The notes below the pieces were generated by a model. The model ran no database searches. It saw nothing but the letters and a program-made list of their open reading frames with translations, and had not been told where the DNA came from. A stretch of DNA of 64,000 nucleotides from Poriferisodalis sp965116715 (GTDB lineage Bacteria > Actinomycetota > Acidimicrobiia > Acidimicrobiales > Poriferisodalaceae). The stretch covers positions 744,001 to 808,000 of the forward strand of contig OZ220724.1 in NCBI GenBank assembly GCA_965116715.1, read 5' to 3'. Made by a program: the position numbers and the translations under genes. Positions 53,222 through 63,051 of this stretch are shown piece by piece; the stretch's first letter is position 1, and every line of letters begins with the position of its first letter.

Positions 53222-53800
53222 TCAGTCTGGGTCCGGGAAGGGGTCGTCCCAGTCGGGCGGCAGCGGGATCTCGAAGGCGTTCAGCGTCAGCGAGATCAAG
53301 CAGTAGTAGCCCACCGTGGTCACCAGCTCGATGACGCCCTCGGTGCCGAACTCCTCGACGGCGGCGGCGTAAGTCTCATCGCTCATGGCGTGCGATTCGA
53401 GCAGCTCCGCCGCGACCCGGTGGGCGACGGCTTCCTGCCCGGTGAACTCGGCGGGCCTGCCCTCGCGGAGCGCATCGAGGTGGCGCTGCTCGATGCCGGC
53501 CATCTGAGCCAGGCGTTCATGGGCGGCGAACTCGAACTTCGACCGGTAGTGGGCCCCGACCGTGCAGATGGCCGCTTCCTTGACCGGCTCGGGGAGGCCG
53601 CCCGCGAACCGGACGGCGGCACCCAGCGCCTGGGTGGGCCCTCCGATGGCAGGTGCCCGCACCCACACGCCATAGGGACCCACGATGCTGCGGACGTTCA
53701 GGTTGGATGTCGCCGCGCTGCGCGGACCGCTGCGCAGGGCGTCGTACACCTCGCGCCCGCCGTCGGTCAGTTCTTCGGGCGTGATCTCGGGCAGTCTCAT
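53222..53800 (-). CDS. Carboxymuconolactone decarboxylase-family protein
   Basis: A 192-residue all-helical CMD protein. Residues 75-105 hold KEAAICTVGAHYRSKFEFAAHERLA, where AhpD-type members have a CxxC pair; only one Cys is seen here, so a peroxidase role is doubtful. Related actinobacterial proteins are of unknown function. ATG 53798-53800. It is convergent with the kinase gene with no gap, and lies upstream of no clear partner. Confidence 0.8.
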   Translation of the reverse strand: MRLPEITPEELTDGGREVYDALRSGPRSAATSNLNVRSIVGPYGVWVRAPAIGGPTQALGAAVRFAGGLPEPVKEAAICTVGAHYRSKFEFAAHERLAQMAGIEQRHLDALREGRPAEFTGQEAVAHRVAAELLESHAMSDETYAAAVEEFGTEGVIELVTTVGYYCLISLTLNAFEIPLPPDWDDPFPDPD

Positions 53801-53840
53801 CGGGGACCTTTCTCGCTGGGGGAATCGCTCAGGGAATCGC

Positions 53841-56693
53841 TCAGCCGACCAGGGGCGCCAAGTACCGGCCGGTATGGGATTCCGGCGTCGCTGCGACCTG
53901 TTCGGGCGTCCCAGCAGCCACGACGGTGCCGCCGCCGATGCCGCCTTCGGGACCCATGTCGACGATCCAGTCAGCGGTCTTGATCACGTCGAGATTGTGC
54001 TCGATGACCACCACGGTGTTGCCGCCTGACACGAGCCGGTCAAGGACGCCCAGCAGGCGCCGGATGTCCTCGAAGTGCAAACCGGTGGTGGGCTCATCGA
54101 GGATGTAGATGGTGTGCCCCGTGGATCGCTTCGACAGCTCGCTGGCCAGCTTGACACGCTGCGCCTCGCCGCCCGACAGGGTGGTGGCGGGCTGCCCGAG
54201 CCGGATATAGCCCAAGCCCACGTCGACGAGCGTCTGCATGTGCCGGCGGATCGGCGGCTGAGCCGAGAAGAATTCCAGGGCGTCCTCGCAGGGCATGTTC
54301 AGCACATCGGCGATGGTCATGCCCTTGAACCGGATTTCGAGCGTCTCGCGGTTGTACCGAGCGCCCTTGCACACCTCGCAGGGCACATACACGTCGGGCA
54401 GGAAGTGCATCTCGATCTTGATGGTCCCGTCGCCCGAGCAGGCCTCGCAGCGTCCGCCCTTGACGTTGAAGCTGAACCGCCCCGGCAGGTACCCACGCAC
54501 CTTCGCCTCGTTGGTGGCTGCGTAGAGCTTGCGAATGTGGTCGAAGACGCCGGTGTAGGTGGCCGGATTGGACCGGGGCGTGCGGCCGATCGGCGACTGG
54601 TCGATGTCGATGACCTTGTCCAGCGCCTCGACGCCCTCGATTGCCGTGTGCAGACCGGGCACCTGCTTGGACGAGTAGATCCGCTGCATCAGCGCCTTGT
54701 AGAGGATCTCGTTCACCAGGGTGCTCTTGCCCGAGCCCGACACGCCGGTCACGCAGATGAAGCAGCCCAGCGGGAACTCGACGTCGATCTTGCGCAGGTT
54801 GTGCTCGCGTGCGCCTCGAACAGTGAGGCGGTCGTCGCCACGGGGCCGACGCTGGGGCGGGATCGGGATCTCCCGGATGCCGGACAGGTACTCCCCCGTC
54901 ACCGAGCCCGGTGCGGCCGCCAGCCCCTTCACCGGTCCGCTGTAGACGATCTCGCCGCCGTGCTCGCCGGCACCGGGGCCGATGTCGACCACCCAGTCCG
55001 ACACCGAGATCGTCTCGAGATCGTGCTCGACAACCAGCACGGTGTTGCCGAGATCGCGCAGATGCAGCAACGTGTCGATCAAGCGGCGGTTGTCGCGCTG
55101 GTGCAGCCCGATGGAGGGCTCGTCGAGCACATACAGCACCCCTTCCAATCCGCTGCCGATCTGGCTCGCCAGCCGGATGCGCTGAGCCTCGCCGCCGGCC
55201 AGCGTCGCCGCCGACCGGTTCAGCGTCAGGTAGTCCAGGCCGACGTCGAGCAGGAAGTTCAGCCGCGCATCGATTTCCTTGATGATCGGTGCCGCGATGA
55301 TGCGCTGCCGCTCGGTGAGGTCCAGGCCGTCGATGATCTTCGCCGCCTCGCCGATCGACGCCGAGCAGAGCTCGAAGATGTTCCGGCCGGCGACCCGCAC
55401 GGCCAGCGACACCTCGTTGAGCCGTGCGCCGTGGCATGTCCCGCACGGCACCTCGCGCATGTAGCCCTCGATGCGGTTGCGTGACCAGTCGCTCTCGGTG
55501 TCGGCATGGCGGCGGCGCAGGAACGGGATGACGCCCTCGTAGCGGGTGGTGTAGCTGCGCGACCGGTTGTAGCGATTGCGATAGCGCACGGTGATCTGTT
55601 CGCCGGCCGGCGCACCCTCGAGGAGCAGCGTCCGCTGGCCGGGTTCAAGCTCGGCCCACGGCACATCGAGCGGGATGCTGTGCTGCTCGCCGACCGCCTC
55701 GAGCAGCCGGGTGAACCACTTGCCGGTTGCCCCGGCCCATGGGGCCAGCGCACCGGCCGCCACCGACAGCTCGGTGTTCGGCACGACCAGCTCAGGATCG
55801 ACCTCGTAGCGGGTGCCGAGACCGTCGCAGGTCGCACATGCCCCGTACGGCGAGTTGAACGAGAAGTTGCGGGGCGCCAGCTCTTCGAACGAGCGGCCGG
55901 TGCCAGGCGAGAACAGGTGCTGGCTGAACGTCAGCATTTCCGACCCGTCGGCCTCGCCGTTGCCCGACGGGACCTGGTGGATCCACACGTGCCCATCGGC
56001 CAGCCCCAGCGCCGCCTCGACTGATTCGGTCAAGCGCTGCTCGATGTCGCCGCGCATGACGAGCCGGTCGACGATGACCTCGATGTCATGGTTGACGTAG
56101 CGGTCGAGTCGCTCGATCTCGTCGACGTTGCCGAGATCCAGCACCTCGCCGTCGACTCGCACGCGGGCGTAGCCCTGCCGGGCGAAGTCGCCGAGCTGGG
56201 TGTGGTAGTCGCCTTTGCGGCCCCGCACCACCGGCGCGAGCACCTCGAAACGAGAGCCCTCGGCGAGCTCGGTGATCCGGTCCACGATCTGCTGCGCCGT
56301 CTGCCGCTCGACGATCTCGCCGGTCTGGGGATCATGCTGGATGCCGATGCGGGCGTAGAGCAGCCGCAGGTAGTCGTACACCTCGGTGATCGTTCCGACG
56401 GTCGAGCGCGGGTTGCGGCTGGCGCTCTTCTGGTCGATGGAGATCGCCGGTGAGAGGCCTTCGAGGAAGTCCACGTCGGGCTTGTCCATCTGGCCCAGGA
56501 ACTGGCGTGCGTAGGCCGACAGCGACTCGACATAGCGTCGCTGGCCCTCGGCGTAGATGGTGTCGAATGCCAGCGACGACTTGCCGCTGCCCGACAGCCC
56601 CGTGAACACGATCATGCGGTCGCGCGGCAGTTCGACATCGACATTGCGCAGGTTGTGCTCCCGCGCCCCGCGGACGATCAGCCGCTCACCCAT
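53841..56693 (-). CDS. uvrA: Excinuclease ABC subunit A
   Basis: A 950-residue damage-sensing ATPase. The two ABC halves have Walker A GLSGSGKSS and GVSGSGKST. Zinc modules CATCDGLGTR, CGTCHGARL, CEACSGDGT and CEVCKGARY are present, with two ABC signatures LAGGEAQRI and LSGGEAQRV. ATG 56691-56693 (MGERLIVRGAREHNLRN) is the standard start; the frame continues upstream but is not conserved. A LexA-like box lies in the promoter. Confidence 0.96.
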   Translation of the reverse strand: MGERLIVRGAREHNLRNVDVELPRDRMIVFTGLSGSGKSSLAFDTIYAEGQRRYVESLSAYARQFLGQMDKPDVDFLEGLSPAISIDQKSASRNPRSTVGTITEVYDYLRLLYARIGIQHDPQTGEIVERQTAQQIVDRITELAEGSRFEVLAPVVRGRKGDYHTQLGDFARQGYARVRVDGEVLDLGNVDEIERLDRYVNHDIEVIVDRLVMRGDIEQRLTESVEAALGLADGHVWIHQVPSGNGEADGSEMLTFSQHLFSPGTGRSFEELAPRNFSFNSPYGACATCDGLGTRYEVDPELVVPNTELSVAAGALAPWAGATGKWFTRLLEAVGEQHSIPLDVPWAELEPGQRTLLLEGAPAGEQITVRYRNRYNRSRSYTTRYEGVIPFLRRRHADTESDWSRNRIEGYMREVPCGTCHGARLNEVSLAVRVAGRNIFELCSASIGEAAKIIDGLDLTERQRIIAAPIIKEIDARLNFLLDVGLDYLTLNRSAATLAGGEAQRIRLASQIGSGLEGVLYVLDEPSIGLHQRDNRRLIDTLLHLRDLGNTVLVVEHDLETISVSDWVVDIGPGAGEHGGEIVYSGPVKGLAAAPGSVTGEYLSGIREIPIPPQRRPRGDDRLTVRGAREHNLRKIDVEFPLGCFICVTGVSGSGKSTLVNEILYKALMQRIYSSKQVPGLHTAIEGVEALDKVIDIDQSPIGRTPRSNPATYTGVFDHIRKLYAATNEAKVRGYLPGRFSFNVKGGRCEACSGDGTIKIEMHFLPDVYVPCEVCKGARYNRETLEIRFKGMTIADVLNMPCEDALEFFSAQPPIRRHMQTLVDVGLGYIRLGQPATTLSGGEAQRVKLASELSKRSTGHTIYILDEPTTGLHFEDIRRLLGVLDRLVSGGNTVVVIEHNLDVIKTADWIVDMGPEGGIGGGTVVAAGTPEQVAATPESHTGRYLAPLVG

Positions 56694-56734
56694 CCCGGCG
56701 ATCCTACCTGTGACCCTCGCCCGCGGCCGGGACA

Positions 56735-56748
56735 CAAACACAAGTTCG
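56735..56748 (-). promoter_or_regulatory. LexA (SOS)-type box upstream of uvrA
   Basis: Read on the minus strand the site is CGAAC-TTGT-GTTTG, one mismatch from the actinobacterial SOS consensus CGAAC-N4-GTTCG, 42 bp before the uvrA start. Confidence 0.6.
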
Positions 56749-56877
56749 TTAGTCGCTGCGGAACACTCTTGCTTCCCGCTCTTGTTCCCCATTCTCATGC
56801 GATTGGGCTCACGGGCCGCTCGGGCCACGGCTTCGCCTGTCGGCTCAGCCTCAGACAGCAGAACTAGGGTCGCGGTC

Positions 56878-57969
56878 ATGCCACACGAAGTACAAGGTGT
56901 CGTAGCCGCAGCCGTGGGCGAGCCGGTCACGGTCGAGACCATCGTGGTCCCCGACCCCGGACCCGGCGAGGTCATCGTCGACGTCCAGGCGTGCGGTGTG
57001 TGCCACACCGATCTGCACTACCGCGAGGGCGCCATCAACGACGAGTTCCCGTTCCTGCTGGGGCATGAAGCCGCGGGCGTCGTGTCAGAAGTCGGTGACG
57101 GCGTCACCAGCGTTGCCGTCGGCGATTTCGTGATTCTGAATTGGCGGGCCGTCTGCGGCAACTGCCGGTCCTGCGACCGGGGCCGCCCGTGGTACTGCTT
57201 CGCTACGCACAACGCTGCACAGAAGATGACCCTGAACGGTGTCGAGCTGTCGCCCGCACTCGGCATCGGTGCCTTCGCCGAGAAGACCCTGGTCGCGGCG
57301 GGGCAGGCCACCAAGGTGGACCCTGCGGCCCCGCCCCAGGTGGCCGGTCTGATCGGCTGCGGGGTCATGGCCGGCTTGGGTGCCGCCATGAATACCGGCG
57401 GCGTCGGCCGTGGCGACAGCGTGGCCGTCTTCGGCTGCGGTGGCGTCGGGGACGCCGCAATCTGCGGGGCGCGGCTCGCCGGTGCGCACACGATCATCGG
57501 CATCGACATCGACGAACGCAAGCTCGAGTGGGCCCGGTCCTTCGGCGCCACCCACACCGTCAACTCGTCGGGCTTGAGCAACGACGAGGTCGTCGCAGCA
57601 GTCCAAGAGCTGACGGACGGCAACGGCGTCGATGTGGCCATCGAGGCGGTGGGCTTGCCCCAGACCTACGAGCAGGCGTTCTATGCGCGTGACCTGGCGG
57701 GGACCGTGGTGTTGGTCGGGGTGCCGAACCCCACCATGAAGATCGAGCTGCCGATGATCGAGGTGTTCGGGCGCGGCGGCTCGCTGAAGAGCTCGTGGTA
57801 CGGCGATTGCCTGCCGAGCCGCGACTTCCCGATGCTCATCGACCTTCACCTGCAGGACCGCCTGCCGCTCGACAAGTTCGTCAGCGAGACGATCGGGATC
57901 GCAGGCGTCGAGGAAGCGTTCGAGAAGATGGAGCGCGGCGAAGTCCTGCGCTCCGTCGTCGTGCTCTAG
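56878..57969 (+). CDS. S-(hydroxymethyl)mycothiol dehydrogenase-type zinc alcohol dehydrogenase
   Basis: A 363-residue MDR enzyme oxidising the mycothiol-formaldehyde adduct with NAD. Catalytic zinc: CGVCHTDLH and GHEAAG. Structural zinc site: CGNCRSCDRGRPWYC. NAD site: VAVFGCGGVGDAAI. ATG 56878. It is divergent from uvrA and overlaps the convergent uvrB end by 4 bp. The mycothiol specificity is inferred from overall similarity to the actinobacterial subgroup. Confidence 0.85.
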   Translation: MPHEVQGVVAAAVGEPVTVETIVVPDPGPGEVIVDVQACGVCHTDLHYREGAINDEFPFLLGHEAAGVVSEVGDGVTSVAVGDFVILNWRAVCGNCRSCDRGRPWYCFATHNAAQKMTLNGVELSPALGIGAFAEKTLVAAGQATKVDPAAPPQVAGLIGCGVMAGLGAAMNTGGVGRGDSVAVFGCGGVGDAAICGARLAGAHTIIGIDIDERKLEWARSFGATHTVNSSGLSNDEVVAAVQELTDGNGVDVAIEAVGLPQTYEQAFYARDLAGTVVLVGVPNPTMKIELPMIEVFGRGGSLKSSWYGDCLPSRDFPMLIDLHLQDRLPLDKFVSETIGIAGVEEAFEKMERGEVLRSVVVL

Positions 57970-60080
57970 GCGCTGGCGTCGCGCAGGTCCCGGCGCAGTT
58001 CCCGCAGCTCGTCCCTGAGCCGGGCTGCGTATTCGAATCTGAGATCCGCTGCCGCTTCGGCCATCTCTTCCTCCAGCGAGGCGATGAGGCGGGTCAGGTC
58101 GTCGGCGGGAAGGTCGCCGTAGGCGGCGCGCACCTTTTCTGCAGTGACTCGGCCTGAGGCCAGCTTCTCGGGCACCGGCGCCTCGTCGGCAGGTCCGCGC
58201 AGCACTTCGAGGATGTCGGTGACGGCCTTGCGGATCGTCTGCGGGTCAATGCCGTGCTCGGCGTTGTACGCCTGCTGCAGGCCGCGGCGGCGATTGGTCT
58301 CGGACACGGCGCGGTTCATCGACGGGGTGAACTCGTCGGCGTACATCACGACCTGGCCGTCGACGTTGCGTGCCGCTCGCCCGATGGTCTGGATAAGCGA
58401 GGTCTCGCTGCGCAGGAACCCCTCCTTGTCGGCGTCCAGAATCGCGACGAGGCTCACTTCGGGCAAATCGAGGCCCTCTCGCAGCAGGTTGATGCCCACC
58501 AGCACGTCGAAATGCCCGAGCCGCAAGTCCCGGAGGATCTCGATCCGCTCGATGGTGTCGATCTCGCTGTGCAGGTAGCGCACCCGCACGCCGAGCTCCA
58601 GCAGGTAGTCGGTGAGATCCTCGGCCATCTTCTTGGTGAGCGTGGTGACGAGCACGCGCTGGCCCTGGGCCGTGACGCGTTCGATCTCGCCCATCAAGTC
58701 GTCGATCTGGCCCTTGGTGGGGCGCACCACGATCTCAGGATCCACCAGGCCGGTGGGCCGGACGATCTGCTCCACCACCACCGAGCTCGTGCGAAGCTCG
58801 TAGTCGCCCGGCGTGGCCGACAGGAACACCACCTGATTCAGCCGGTCCATCACCTCGTCGAAGCGCAGCGGCCGGTTGTCGCGAGCCGACGGCAGCCGGA
58901 AGCCGTGCTCCACCAAGGTGTCCTTGCGCCGCCGGTCGCCTGCGAACTGGCCGTGCAACTGGGGCACGGCTACATGGCTCTCGTCGATGACCAGCAGGTA
59001 GTCGTCGGGGAAGAAGTCCAGCAGCGTGTACGGCGCCTCGTCGTACACCCGTCCGTCGAGATGCATGGAGTAGTTCTCGACACCGTTGCAGTAGCCCAAC
59101 TCGGTGAGCATCTCGAGGTCGTACTCGGTGCGCATCCGAAGCCGCTGTGCCTCGAGCAGCTTGTTCTCCTTCTCGAAGTAGCCCAACCGCTCGGCAAGCT
59201 CGGCTTCGATCTTGGCGATCGCCGCCCGGAGCTTGTCCTCGCCCGTGACGTAGTGCGATGCCGGGAAGACCGTGACCTCTTCGAGATCGCCGAGACGCTC
59301 GCCGGTCAGCGGGTCGATGCGGCTGATGCGATCGATCTCGTCGCCGAACAGCTCGACCCGCACCAGGAACTCCTCATATGCCGGGTGGATTTCGAGCGTG
59401 TCGCCGCGCACCCGGAAGCGGCCGCGGACCAGGTTGGTGTCATTGCGTTCGTACTGCATGTCGACGAGCCGGCGCAGCACCGCGCGCTGGTCGACCAGCT
59501 CGCCCACGCGCAGGTACAGCATCTGGCGCAGGTACTCCTCGGGCGCACCGAGCCCGTAGATGGCCGACACCGATGCCACCACGATCACGTCTCGACGGGT
59601 CAGCAGTGCCGCCGTGGCCGAGTGGCGCAGCCGGTCGATCTCGTCGTTGATGCTCGAGTCCTTCTCGATGTAGGTGTCCGAGGCCGGCATGTAAGCCTCA
59701 GGCTGGTAGTAGTCGTAGTAGGAGACGAAGTACTCCACGCGGTTGTCGGGAAAGAACTCACGGAACTCGTTTGCGAGCTGCGCAGCCAGGGATTTGTTGG
59801 GAGCGAGCACCAGCGTCGGGCGCTGCGCCCGCTCGATCGTCCACGCAATCGTGGCGCTCTTGCCCGATCCGGTGATGCCGAGCAGCGTCTGGAACCGGTC
59901 CCCGCGGATGACGCCGTCCGCCAGCTGGGCCACGGCGCGCGGCTGGTCGCCGGCCGGCTCGAACCCCGCGCTGACCCGGAAGGGGTGGGCGGCTGTCGGC
60001 GCCGGCAGCCAGGGGCGGGCCCGGCCGGGCTCGACTGCGCCTGCGTCCTGTTGCGACGGCGTCGTGGAGACCGATGCCAT
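57966..60080 (-). CDS. uvrB: Excinuclease ABC subunit B
   Basis: A 704-residue helicase-like repair protein. Walker A is GITGSGKSAT, the beta-hairpin segment YYDYYQPEAYMP, the DESH-type box VIDESH, motifs V/VI GINLLREGLDLPEVSLVAILDADKEGF (partly quoted) and QTIGRAARN, plus a C-terminal UVR motif (LRFEYAARLRDELRELRRDL). ATG 60078-60080; the first 25 residues are an unconserved extension. Confidence 0.95.
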   Translation of the reverse strand: MASVSTTPSQQDAGAVEPGRARPWLPAPTAAHPFRVSAGFEPAGDQPRAVAQLADGVIRGDRFQTLLGITGSGKSATIAWTIERAQRPTLVLAPNKSLAAQLANEFREFFPDNRVEYFVSYYDYYQPEAYMPASDTYIEKDSSINDEIDRLRHSATAALLTRRDVIVVASVSAIYGLGAPEEYLRQMLYLRVGELVDQRAVLRRLVDMQYERNDTNLVRGRFRVRGDTLEIHPAYEEFLVRVELFGDEIDRISRIDPLTGERLGDLEEVTVFPASHYVTGEDKLRAAIAKIEAELAERLGYFEKENKLLEAQRLRMRTEYDLEMLTELGYCNGVENYSMHLDGRVYDEAPYTLLDFFPDDYLLVIDESHVAVPQLHGQFAGDRRRKDTLVEHGFRLPSARDNRPLRFDEVMDRLNQVVFLSATPGDYELRTSSVVVEQIVRPTGLVDPEIVVRPTKGQIDDLMGEIERVTAQGQRVLVTTLTKKMAEDLTDYLLELGVRVRYLHSEIDTIERIEILRDLRLGHFDVLVGINLLREGLDLPEVSLVAILDADKEGFLRSETSLIQTIGRAARNVDGQVVMYADEFTPSMNRAVSETNRRRGLQQAYNAEHGIDPQTIRKAVTDILEVLRGPADEAPVPEKLASGRVTAEKVRAAYGDLPADDLTRLIASLEEEMAEAAADLRFEYAARLRDELRELRRDLRDASA

Positions 60081-60253
60081 GCGGGAGAGGCTACGGCCGC
60101 AGCGCCACGCGATTCCGGCAGCAATCGACTGCTCGCGCACATTGGGAACGACCCCGCAGGCGCGGTGCCCCCGTGCGACCGGCCGGGTGGTTATCCTGCC
60201 GCGCTGACCGCCGACCTGACCGATTCCAACTCCCGCACGACCTGAGACCGCCC

Positions 60254-60790
60254 ATGAGCCGCGACGAACCAGACGCACCTGAGTCCGAGGACGACGCGCT
60301 CGACGAGGACATGGGCGACCCTGAACTGCTGGACGACGACTTCGAGCCAGTTCCCGACGACCTCGAAGACGAGGAACTGGGCGTGGACGACCTCGACGAT
60401 GACATCGACGATGTCGACGACTCGGAATCTGACGACTTGGATGCCGACGGGCTGGATGCGGACAAGACAGCATCGTCGGGCAAAGACAGCGGGCCGAGCC
60501 GCGAGGTGCCCGCCGGGGTGCGCCCCGCAGACGACGAAGACGACGACGATGACGACGAAGAGCTCGAGGCGGATCTCGGCGAGATCCTCAAGGAGCGGCT
60601 GGCGTCTGAAGACGAGGACGAGGACGATGACGACGACGAGATCGGCATTGTCAGCGGTTCGCGTTCAGCGTCCAAGCAGGAGGACGAGATCCTCTGCGAA
60701 GGCTGCTTCCTGCTCGTCAAGCCCTCTCAGTTCGATATGAGAGCGCCCGAGCCCAGCTGTCCCCACTGCGGAACGCCCATCGCCTACTGA
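60254..60790 (+). CDS. Highly acidic protein with C-terminal zinc ribbon (DUF4193-like)
   Basis: A 178-residue protein. Residues 1-135 are mostly Asp/Glu and predicted to be disordered. The C-terminal 40 residues form a zinc ribbon ILCEGCFLLVKPSQ...CPHCGTP with CxxC...CxxC. The ribbon recalls the actinobacterial DUF4193 family (CSSCFLV...CRDC), which is small and acidic, although here the acidic arm is much longer. The function is unknown. It is divergent from uvrB and convergent with coaE. Confidence 0.75.
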   Translation: MSRDEPDAPESEDDALDEDMGDPELLDDDFEPVPDDLEDEELGVDDLDDDIDDVDDSESDDLDADGLDADKTASSGKDSGPSREVPAGVRPADDEDDDDDDEELEADLGEILKERLASEDEDEDDDDDEIGIVSGSRSASKQEDEILCEGCFLLVKPSQFDMRAPEPSCPHCGTPIAY

Positions 60791-60794
60791 CTGC

Positions 60795-61418
60795 TCAGGC
60801 CGGTACGGGCGGCAGCTCGCTTGCCCAGTTGAAGGCCGCCTCGATCGCCGCTTCGAGCTCATCGAGGCCACCGGAGTTGTCGATGACCCAGTCGGCGATG
60901 GCCAGTCGCTCGTCGCGCGACAACTGTGCGGTGATGCGCGCACGAGCATCGTCGGCGGAAAACCCCCGCGACGTCACGAGTCGCTCGACAGCAACTTCGG
61001 TGGGCGTGTCCACCACTAGGATCCCGCTGGTGGTGTATCGAGGCCGTTGACCCTTCGCCAGCCCCTCGCCGAGCAGCGGGATGTCGAGCACGACCAAGCC
61101 ATCGGTGCCCTCCAGCTCGCCCAGCCGTCGACGGATCTCCCGACCGACGGGAGGATGGGTGATGGCGTTCAGATCAGCGAGAGCGTCGGGGTCGTTGAAC
61201 ACGATGGCCGCAACCGCGCCGCGGTCGAGCGTGCCATCGAGAGCCACGATGTGATCGCCGAAGCGCTCCACCATCTCCGTGAAGACCGGACTGTCCGGTG
61301 CCTGCTGCTCGCGAACGATGGCGTCAGCGTCGATCAGCACCGCACCGCGGCGGGCAAAGCCTGCGGCGACCGTGCTCTTGCCGCTGCCGATGCCACCGGT
61401 CAGCCCGACAGTGATCAT
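60795..61418 (-). CDS. coaE: Dephospho-CoA kinase
   Basis: A 207-residue P-loop kinase performing the last step of CoA synthesis. Walker A GGIGSGKST, the substrate segment DADAIVREQ, THPPVGREI and DIPLLGEGL are present. ATG 61416-61418; upstream frame is not conserved. It lies 65 bp after rpsA on the same strand. Confidence 0.94.
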   Translation of the reverse strand: MITVGLTGGIGSGKSTVAAGFARRGAVLIDADAIVREQQAPDSPVFTEMVERFGDHIVALDGTLDRGAVAAIVFNDPDALADLNAITHPPVGREIRRRLGELEGTDGLVVLDIPLLGEGLAKGQRPRYTTSGILVVDTPTEVAVERLVTSRGFSADDARARITAQLSRDERLAIADWVIDNSGGLDELEAAIEAAFNWASELPPVPA

Positions 61419-61483
61419 CGGGCCGCAGTCAACCGGATGGGGCTCGACGGCAGCAGGTCCAAGATCCGCAGGGACCTGACGGG

Positions 61484-62971
61484 CTAGCTGTCGGCCTCTG
61501 GTGCGGCCGCAGCGGCCTCTCCTTCGGTTCCCTGATTCTCGTAGTGCGCGATGGCCTGGCGATAGGCCTCTTCGCCATGTTCCTCGTAGTACTCGCGCCA
61601 CGCCCGCTCGGCCTCGGACTCCTCGCCGTCGGCAGGCGTCTCGTAGCTGAACTCGCCGATGAAGTTGCCTTCCTCGTCGTAGGCGTGATCGCCGAACGCC
61701 TCGCGGTACTCCTCCGCGACCACACCGCCCTCGGCCGCCTGCTTGATCGACAGGCTGATGCGCCGGCGCTGCAGGTCGAGATCGATGATCTTCACCCAGA
61801 GCTCCTCGCCGGGGGTGACCACCTGCTCGGGCAGCTCGACATGGTGGGCGGACATCTCCGAGATGTGCACCAAGCCCTCAATGCCATCGCCGACCTGCAC
61901 GAAGGCTCCGAACGGGACGAGCTTGGTGACCCGGCCGTACACCAGCTCTTCGACCCGGTGCGAGTTCGCGAACGCCTCCCACGGATCCTGCTGCGTTGCC
62001 TTGAGCGAAAGCGAGATGCGCTCGCGCTCCCGGTCGATCTCGAGCACCTCCACCGTGACCTCGTCGCCGATGCTGACGACCGAGCTGGGGTGATCGACGT
62101 GCTTCCAGGACAGCTCCGACACATGGATGAGACCGTCCATGCCGCCGAGGTCGACGAACGCGCCGAAGCTGACCACCGACGAGACCCGGCCGGTTCGCCG
62201 CTCGCCGCGCTGGAGATCTCGCAGGAAACCCTCCCGCTCCTCCTTGAGGCTCTCTTCCAGCCAGGCACGCCGGCTGAGCACGACGTTGTTGCGGTTCTTG
62301 TCGAGCTCGATGATCTTCGCTTCCAGCTCACGGCCGACGTAGGGGGCAAGGTCCCGGACCCGCCGCAGCTCCACCAGCGACGCCGGCAGGAAGCCGCGCA
62401 AGCCGATATCGACGATCAGCCCGCCCTTCACCACCTCGATGACCGGGCCCTTGACGATCCCGTTGGACTCGCGGATCTCCTCGATGCGGCCCCAGGCACG
62501 CTCGTACTGCGCTCGCTTCTTGGACAGGACCAGACGGCCATCGGGGTCCTCCTTCTGGAGGACGAGCGCCTCGATCTGATCACCGACCTCCACCACGTCG
62601 GACGGGTCGATGTCGTGGCGGATGGAGAGCTCACGAGACGGGATGACACCCTCGGACTTGAAGCCGATGTCCAGCAGCACCTCGTCGCGGTCGACCCGCA
62701 CGATGGTGCCGGCCACGATGTCGCCATCGTCGAATTCGACAATGGTCTGCGCAATCGCGTCCTCGAACGACGTGTCACCGAGATCGTCCATCGTGACGGT
62801 GCGTGGCACATAGTCGCCCGCATCGGTGAAGGTTCCGAACTCGCCCTGTGAGGCTCCGTTGCCCCCCTCATCGCCCGTGCTCTCGCCACCCGGCGGGTCC
62901 GGCGGAGTCTCGGCAGGATCTTCGGTCGATGCTTCTTCGATATCTGGGGCGGGGGCGAGTGCGTCGGTCAC
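61484..62971 (-). CDS. rpsA: 30S ribosomal protein S1
   Basis: A 495-residue protein with four S1 RNA-binding domains (for example GDIVAGTIVRVDRDEVLLDIGFKSEGVIP, KGGLIVDIGLRGFLP, RTGRVSSVVSFGAFVDLGGMDGLIH and GRVTKLVPFGAFVQVGDGIEGLVHISE, each partly quoted), typical of actinobacterial S1. Its N- and C-terminal tails are acidic. GTG 62969-62971 begins it. It promotes mRNA binding by the 30S subunit. Confidence 0.95.
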   Translation of the reverse strand: MTDALAPAPDIEEASTEDPAETPPDPPGGESTGDEGGNGASQGEFGTFTDAGDYVPRTVTMDDLGDTSFEDAIAQTIVEFDDGDIVAGTIVRVDRDEVLLDIGFKSEGVIPSRELSIRHDIDPSDVVEVGDQIEALVLQKEDPDGRLVLSKKRAQYERAWGRIEEIRESNGIVKGPVIEVVKGGLIVDIGLRGFLPASLVELRRVRDLAPYVGRELEAKIIELDKNRNNVVLSRRAWLEESLKEEREGFLRDLQRGERRTGRVSSVVSFGAFVDLGGMDGLIHVSELSWKHVDHPSSVVSIGDEVTVEVLEIDRERERISLSLKATQQDPWEAFANSHRVEELVYGRVTKLVPFGAFVQVGDGIEGLVHISEMSAHHVELPEQVVTPGEELWVKIIDLDLQRRRISLSIKQAAEGGVVAEEYREAFGDHAYDEEGNFIGEFSYETPADGEESEAERAWREYYEEHGEEAYRQAIAHYENQGTEGEAAAAAPEADS

Positions 62972-63051
62972 GGAGGGAATGCTCAGGTCGGCAATACGGG
63001 CGCAGGCGGCCGAGCATGCCGCACGCAGCGCACGGAAAGGCTACCGACTGG

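Noticed and set aside
58254..60245. Long plus-strand open frame opposite uvrB
   Set aside because: Antisense shadow of uvrB with no recognisable domains.
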